Shown here in pieces: positions 61,793 through 64,000 of a DNA stretch of 64,000 nucleotides (within the stretch, counting starts at the first letter, position 1; every line of letters begins with the position of its first letter). The DNA is from [Flexibacter] sp. ATCC 35208 (GTDB taxonomy: Bacteria > Bacteroidota > Bacteroidia > Chitinophagales > Chitinophagaceae), in contig NZ_MTKN01000021.1 in assembly GCF_001975825.1 (NCBI RefSeq), forward strand, positions 33,141 through 97,140. The letters are read 5' to 3'. Under the pieces are notes generated by a model, which ran no database searches, was not told the origin of the DNA, and was given only the letters and a program-made list of their open reading frames with translations. A program made the position numbers and the translations under genes.

Positions 61793-63007
61793 ATGGAAAA
61801 GATCGCCACTGCCAAAGCACCTGTACAACAGGCCGCTGAGAGGACCGTATTCTCTGTATTATTGGCCCTCAGCTTCTCTCATCTGATCAATGATGCTATC
61901 CAGTCACTGATCCCCGCCATTTATCCGATTGTAAAGGATTCATTGAATCTCAATTTCAGCCAGGTAGGCTACATTACATTGACCTATCAGCTCACCGCCT
62001 CCCTGTTACAACCACTGGTAGGTTTGTATACGGACAAAAAACCACAGCCTTATTCCCTGATTATAGGCATGGGCTTTACATTGTTCGGACTCGTATGTTT
62101 ATCACAGGCACACCACTTTTACTTCGTTCTTGTCTCTGTAGGTCTGGTAGGTGTAGGTTCCTCCGTATTCCACCCGGAATCCAGCCGGCTGGCTCACATG
62201 GCTTCCGGCGGACAACATGGTTTGGCACAGTCACTCTTCCAATTGGGTGGAAATGCAGGTAGCTCACTGGGCCCTTTGCTGGCAGCAATGATCATTGTAC
62301 CTCATGGACAATCCAGTTTGAGCTGGTTCTCTGTACTGGCGATTCTGGCCATCGTGGTGATGATCAATATCGGCTCCTGGTATAAGCAAAATACCCATCG
62401 CCTGAAACCTAAAAAAGTACAGGAGCATACAGACAACCATCTGTCTCGTGGAAAAGTGATTTTTGCACTGAGCATCCTGTTGGTACTGGTATTTTCTAAG
62501 TATTTTTACATGGCAGGCATGACGAGTTACTATACGTTCTATCTCATGCACAAGTTCAATGTAAGTGTACAGGCTTCGCAGATCTACCTGTTTGTATTTC
62601 TCTTTGCTGTTGCAGCAGGTACCTTCTTTGGCGGCCCACTGGGCGACCGCATAGGCCGTAAGTATGTGATCTGGATTTCTATTCTTGGTGTGGCACCTTT
62701 CTCATTGTTACTGCCACATGCAAACCTGATGTGGACATGTATACTGAGTATATTCATTGGTGTTATACTCTCTTCAGCCTTCTCAGCAATATTAGTATAT
62801 GCACAGGAGTTAGTACCTGGAAAGGTAGGCATGATAGCCGGCCTTTTCTTTGGACTGGCCTTTGGTATGGGTGGTATAGGTTCCGCAGTATTGGGCAATA
62901 TTGCGGATAGTAAGGGTATAGACTATGTATTCCAGTTATGCGCCTATCTGCCATTGATAGGCTTATTAACAGGACTATTGCCGGATGTTGAGAAATCCCG
63001 AAAGTAG
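61793..63007 (+). CDS. MFS transporter, fosmidomycin-resistance (Fsr) type
   Basis: About 404 residues with 12 predicted TM helices. It starts MEKIATAKAPVQQAAERTVFSVLLALSFSHLINDAIQSLIPAIYP, typical of the Fsr family, and has GVGSSVFHPESSRLAHMASGGQHGLAQSLFQLGGNAGSSLGPLLAA and the A-type loop GGPLGDRIGRKYV. Members export fosmidomycin and other small compounds. ATG at 61793 preferred; the frame extends 9 codons upstream. The FadR-type regulator immediately upstream could control it, though 260 bp of repeats lie between. Confidence 0.9.
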   Translation: MEKIATAKAPVQQAAERTVFSVLLALSFSHLINDAIQSLIPAIYPIVKDSLNLNFSQVGYITLTYQLTASLLQPLVGLYTDKKPQPYSLIIGMGFTLFGLVCLSQAHHFYFVLVSVGLVGVGSSVFHPESSRLAHMASGGQHGLAQSLFQLGGNAGSSLGPLLAAMIIVPHGQSSLSWFSVLAILAIVVMINIGSWYKQNTHRLKPKKVQEHTDNHLSRGKVIFALSILLVLVFSKYFYMAGMTSYYTFYLMHKFNVSVQASQIYLFVFLFAVAAGTFFGGPLGDRIGRKYVIWISILGVAPFSLLLPHANLMWTCILSIFIGVILSSAFSAILVYAQELVPGKVGMIAGLFFGLAFGMGGIGSAVLGNIADSKGIDYVFQLCAYLPLIGLLTGLLPDVEKSRK

Positions 63008-63362
63008 TTTGTGTAAAAACCAGCTCACCGGTCCTTGTTGATAAAAGATAAATTTATCACCAGGGACTGGTGAGTGCATTATTAAACAAAACGCTCTGGG
63101 TTTCATCAATTAAATAACCATTAAGACACAATCTTTGAATATCGTTGCGTGTGATGAATCGTCAATAAGTTTGGGTGAATGCCGTGGAATGTCGTAATGC
63201 GCTGATCTGGTAGTTAAATATTGTTCGTAGTCTGTCTGTTAGGTTCTTAAACCAAAATTAATCTATTCTGCTGAAATGATATTGCAGTTATTCCCCCTCC
63301 GGATAATTCAGGAAAATTATCTATATTTAGATACGCGCCTATCTATTTAAACCACTAAACAT
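63008..63362. other. Intergenic region with a terminator-like hairpin
   Basis: 355 bp without a gene. At 63024-63074 CTCACCGGTCC pairs with GGACTGGTGAG (one mismatch) around a 29-base loop that itself folds (TGATAAA..TTTATCA). It probably ends the exporter transcript, though no T-run follows. The rest is AT-rich and unremarkable, with ATCTATATTTAGAT at about 63320 near the next promoter. Confidence 0.4.
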
Positions 63363-63653
63363 ATGGAAACTATACAACAACGGGATGAAAGGCTGTGGAA
63401 GATTGCAAAATCAAGAGCAGCTTTTAAGAATTCCCTGATTGTTTACCTCGTTATGAACCTCTTCTTCTGGGCGATCTGGTATATCACCACTGGTCGTTAT
63501 TATGGAGGCACACCATGGCCGGTATGGCCAGGTCTGGGATGGGGATTAGCCATCGCATTCCAGTACTTCAACGCTTTCCATCGCGACCCATTTGGGGATA
63601 CACTAAGAGAATATGAGCGGTTACAAGCCGAGAAGGAACAAAGAGGCCTGTAA
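63363..63653 (+). CDS. 2TM-domain small membrane protein
   Basis: 96 residues matching the Bacteroidota 2TM domain. AAFKNSLIVYLVMNLFFWAIWYITTG is the first helix, WPVWPGLGWGLAIAFQYFNAF the second, separated by a short Gly/Pro loop. Both ends are charged (RDERLWKIAKSR; GDTLREYERLQAEKEQ). The domain also occurs attached to LytTR sensors; alone its role is unknown. It is 15 bp before the acyl-CoA synthetase start and likely co-transcribed. Confidence 0.85.
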   Translation: METIQQRDERLWKIAKSRAAFKNSLIVYLVMNLFFWAIWYITTGRYYGGTPWPVWPGLGWGLAIAFQYFNAFHRDPFGDTLREYERLQAEKEQRGL

Positions 63654-63668
63654 TAAACCAAAAGCAAC

Positions 63669-64000
63669 ATGACTGATCAGCCACGGAGATTATTCGACAT
63701 TATCGCATACCAGCTGGCCCATTTTCCAAAAGCTGACATGCTGGTAGGAAAAGAAAACAACGTCTGGAAACAATATAGCACACAGGATGTAGCCGATCTG
63801 ACACTACGCTTCAGTGCAGGCTTGCTTAAATTAGGTATTGGCAACGGGGACCGCACCCCCGAAGGAGTAGATAAGATTGCGATCTTATCGCCCAACCGCC
63901 CGGAGTGGCTTATTACGGATCTGGCCTGCCAGCAGGCGGGCGCCGTACTTGCCCCCATTTACCCTACACTGAGCGAGCACGACCTGGAATATATTCTGAA
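63669..64000 (+). CDS. AMP-binding long-chain acyl-CoA synthetase, N-terminal part (cut by window edge)
   Basis: 110 codons are visible, starting MTDQPRRLFDIIAYQLAHFPKADMLVGKENNVWKQYSTQDVADL and continuing to IAILSPNRPEWLITDLACQQAGAVLAPIYPTLSEHDLEYIL. This is the N-terminal half-domain of an ANL-superfamily long-chain fatty-acid-CoA ligase. The AMP-binding P-loop and catalytic Lys lie beyond the window. It follows the 2TM gene by 15 bp. ATP-dependent activation of a fatty acid is the expected reaction. Confidence 0.88.
   Translation, partial: MTDQPRRLFDIIAYQLAHFPKADMLVGKENNVWKQYSTQDVADLTLRFSAGLLKLGIGNGDRTPEGVDKIAILSPNRPEWLITDLACQQAGAVLAPIYPTLSEHDLEYIL

Overview
The window looks like a chromosomal segment of a Chitinophaga-like member of the Bacteroidota. 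The evidence is a SusC/SusD polysaccharide-utilisation locus (PUL) driven by a hybrid two-component system, many lipoproteins, several -7 promoter elements of the Bacteroidota form TAnnTTTG, and families typical of that phylum (2TM-domain protein, PaaN, DUF1015, DUF502). No rRNA or CRISPR array is present. One tRNA gene, tRNA-Arg(CCG), lies at 59164-59235.

Layout. 1-3.1 kb: the N-terminus of a Gly-rich protein cut by the window edge, kynureninase, and an AIM24-type protein. 3.2-10 kb: a complete TetR - TolC - HlyD - RND efflux operon on the minus strand, with a palindromic operator candidate upstream of tetR. 10-18 kb (plus strand): DUF502 membrane protein, S1/P1-type zinc hydrolase, serC, DUF1015, a TPR protein, paaN and a YceI lipoprotein. 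18-20 kb (minus): a serine hydrolase and an HxlR regulator. 20.3-27 kb (plus): a tight seven-gene lipid-modification operon (DUF1475, DUF1295, CFA/CNMT-type methyltransferase, alpha/beta hydrolase, flavin oxidoreductase, DUF1365, CFA synthase). 27-28.4 kb: a cupin and a glycosyltransferase.

28.5-40.9 kb is a stress/defence-like block, entirely on the minus strand. It holds jetA-jetB-jetC (Wadjet condensin-like complex) with no jetD nuclease in the window, an ADP-ribosylglycohydrolase, an adhesin-like gene split by a 124-bp MITE-like insertion with a 12-bp target duplication, a methyltransferase, an unrecognised helical protein, and a tellurium-resistance-type (Ter) operon (TelA, two TerD-domain proteins, a Ter-associated phosphoribosyltransferase).

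41-57 kb is a PUL that most likely targets beta-1,4-galactan or type I arabinogalactan: GH2, GH53, SusE-like, SusD, SusC, a clan GH-A glycosidase and a hybrid two-component sensor/regulator. The regulator carries an unusual 63-bp tandem repeat in the linker between its kinase and receiver domains. 57-59 kb carries an AbiEi/AbiEii type IV toxin-antitoxin pair with two palindromic operator candidates, next to tRNA-Arg. A cluster of TGGGGTACA repeats between the two resembles integrase arm sites of a decayed island. 59-64 kb: MarC, a TPR protein, a FadR-type GntR regulator whose 3' end is repeated twice in degraded form downstream, a fosmidomycin-resistance-type MFS exporter, a 2TM protein and the start of an acyl-CoA synthetase.

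All functional calls come from reading motifs and recalled family knowledge; no database search was run. Start codons were re-chosen where the longest reading frame begins at TTG or GTG, or runs through a promoter or lipoprotein signal.
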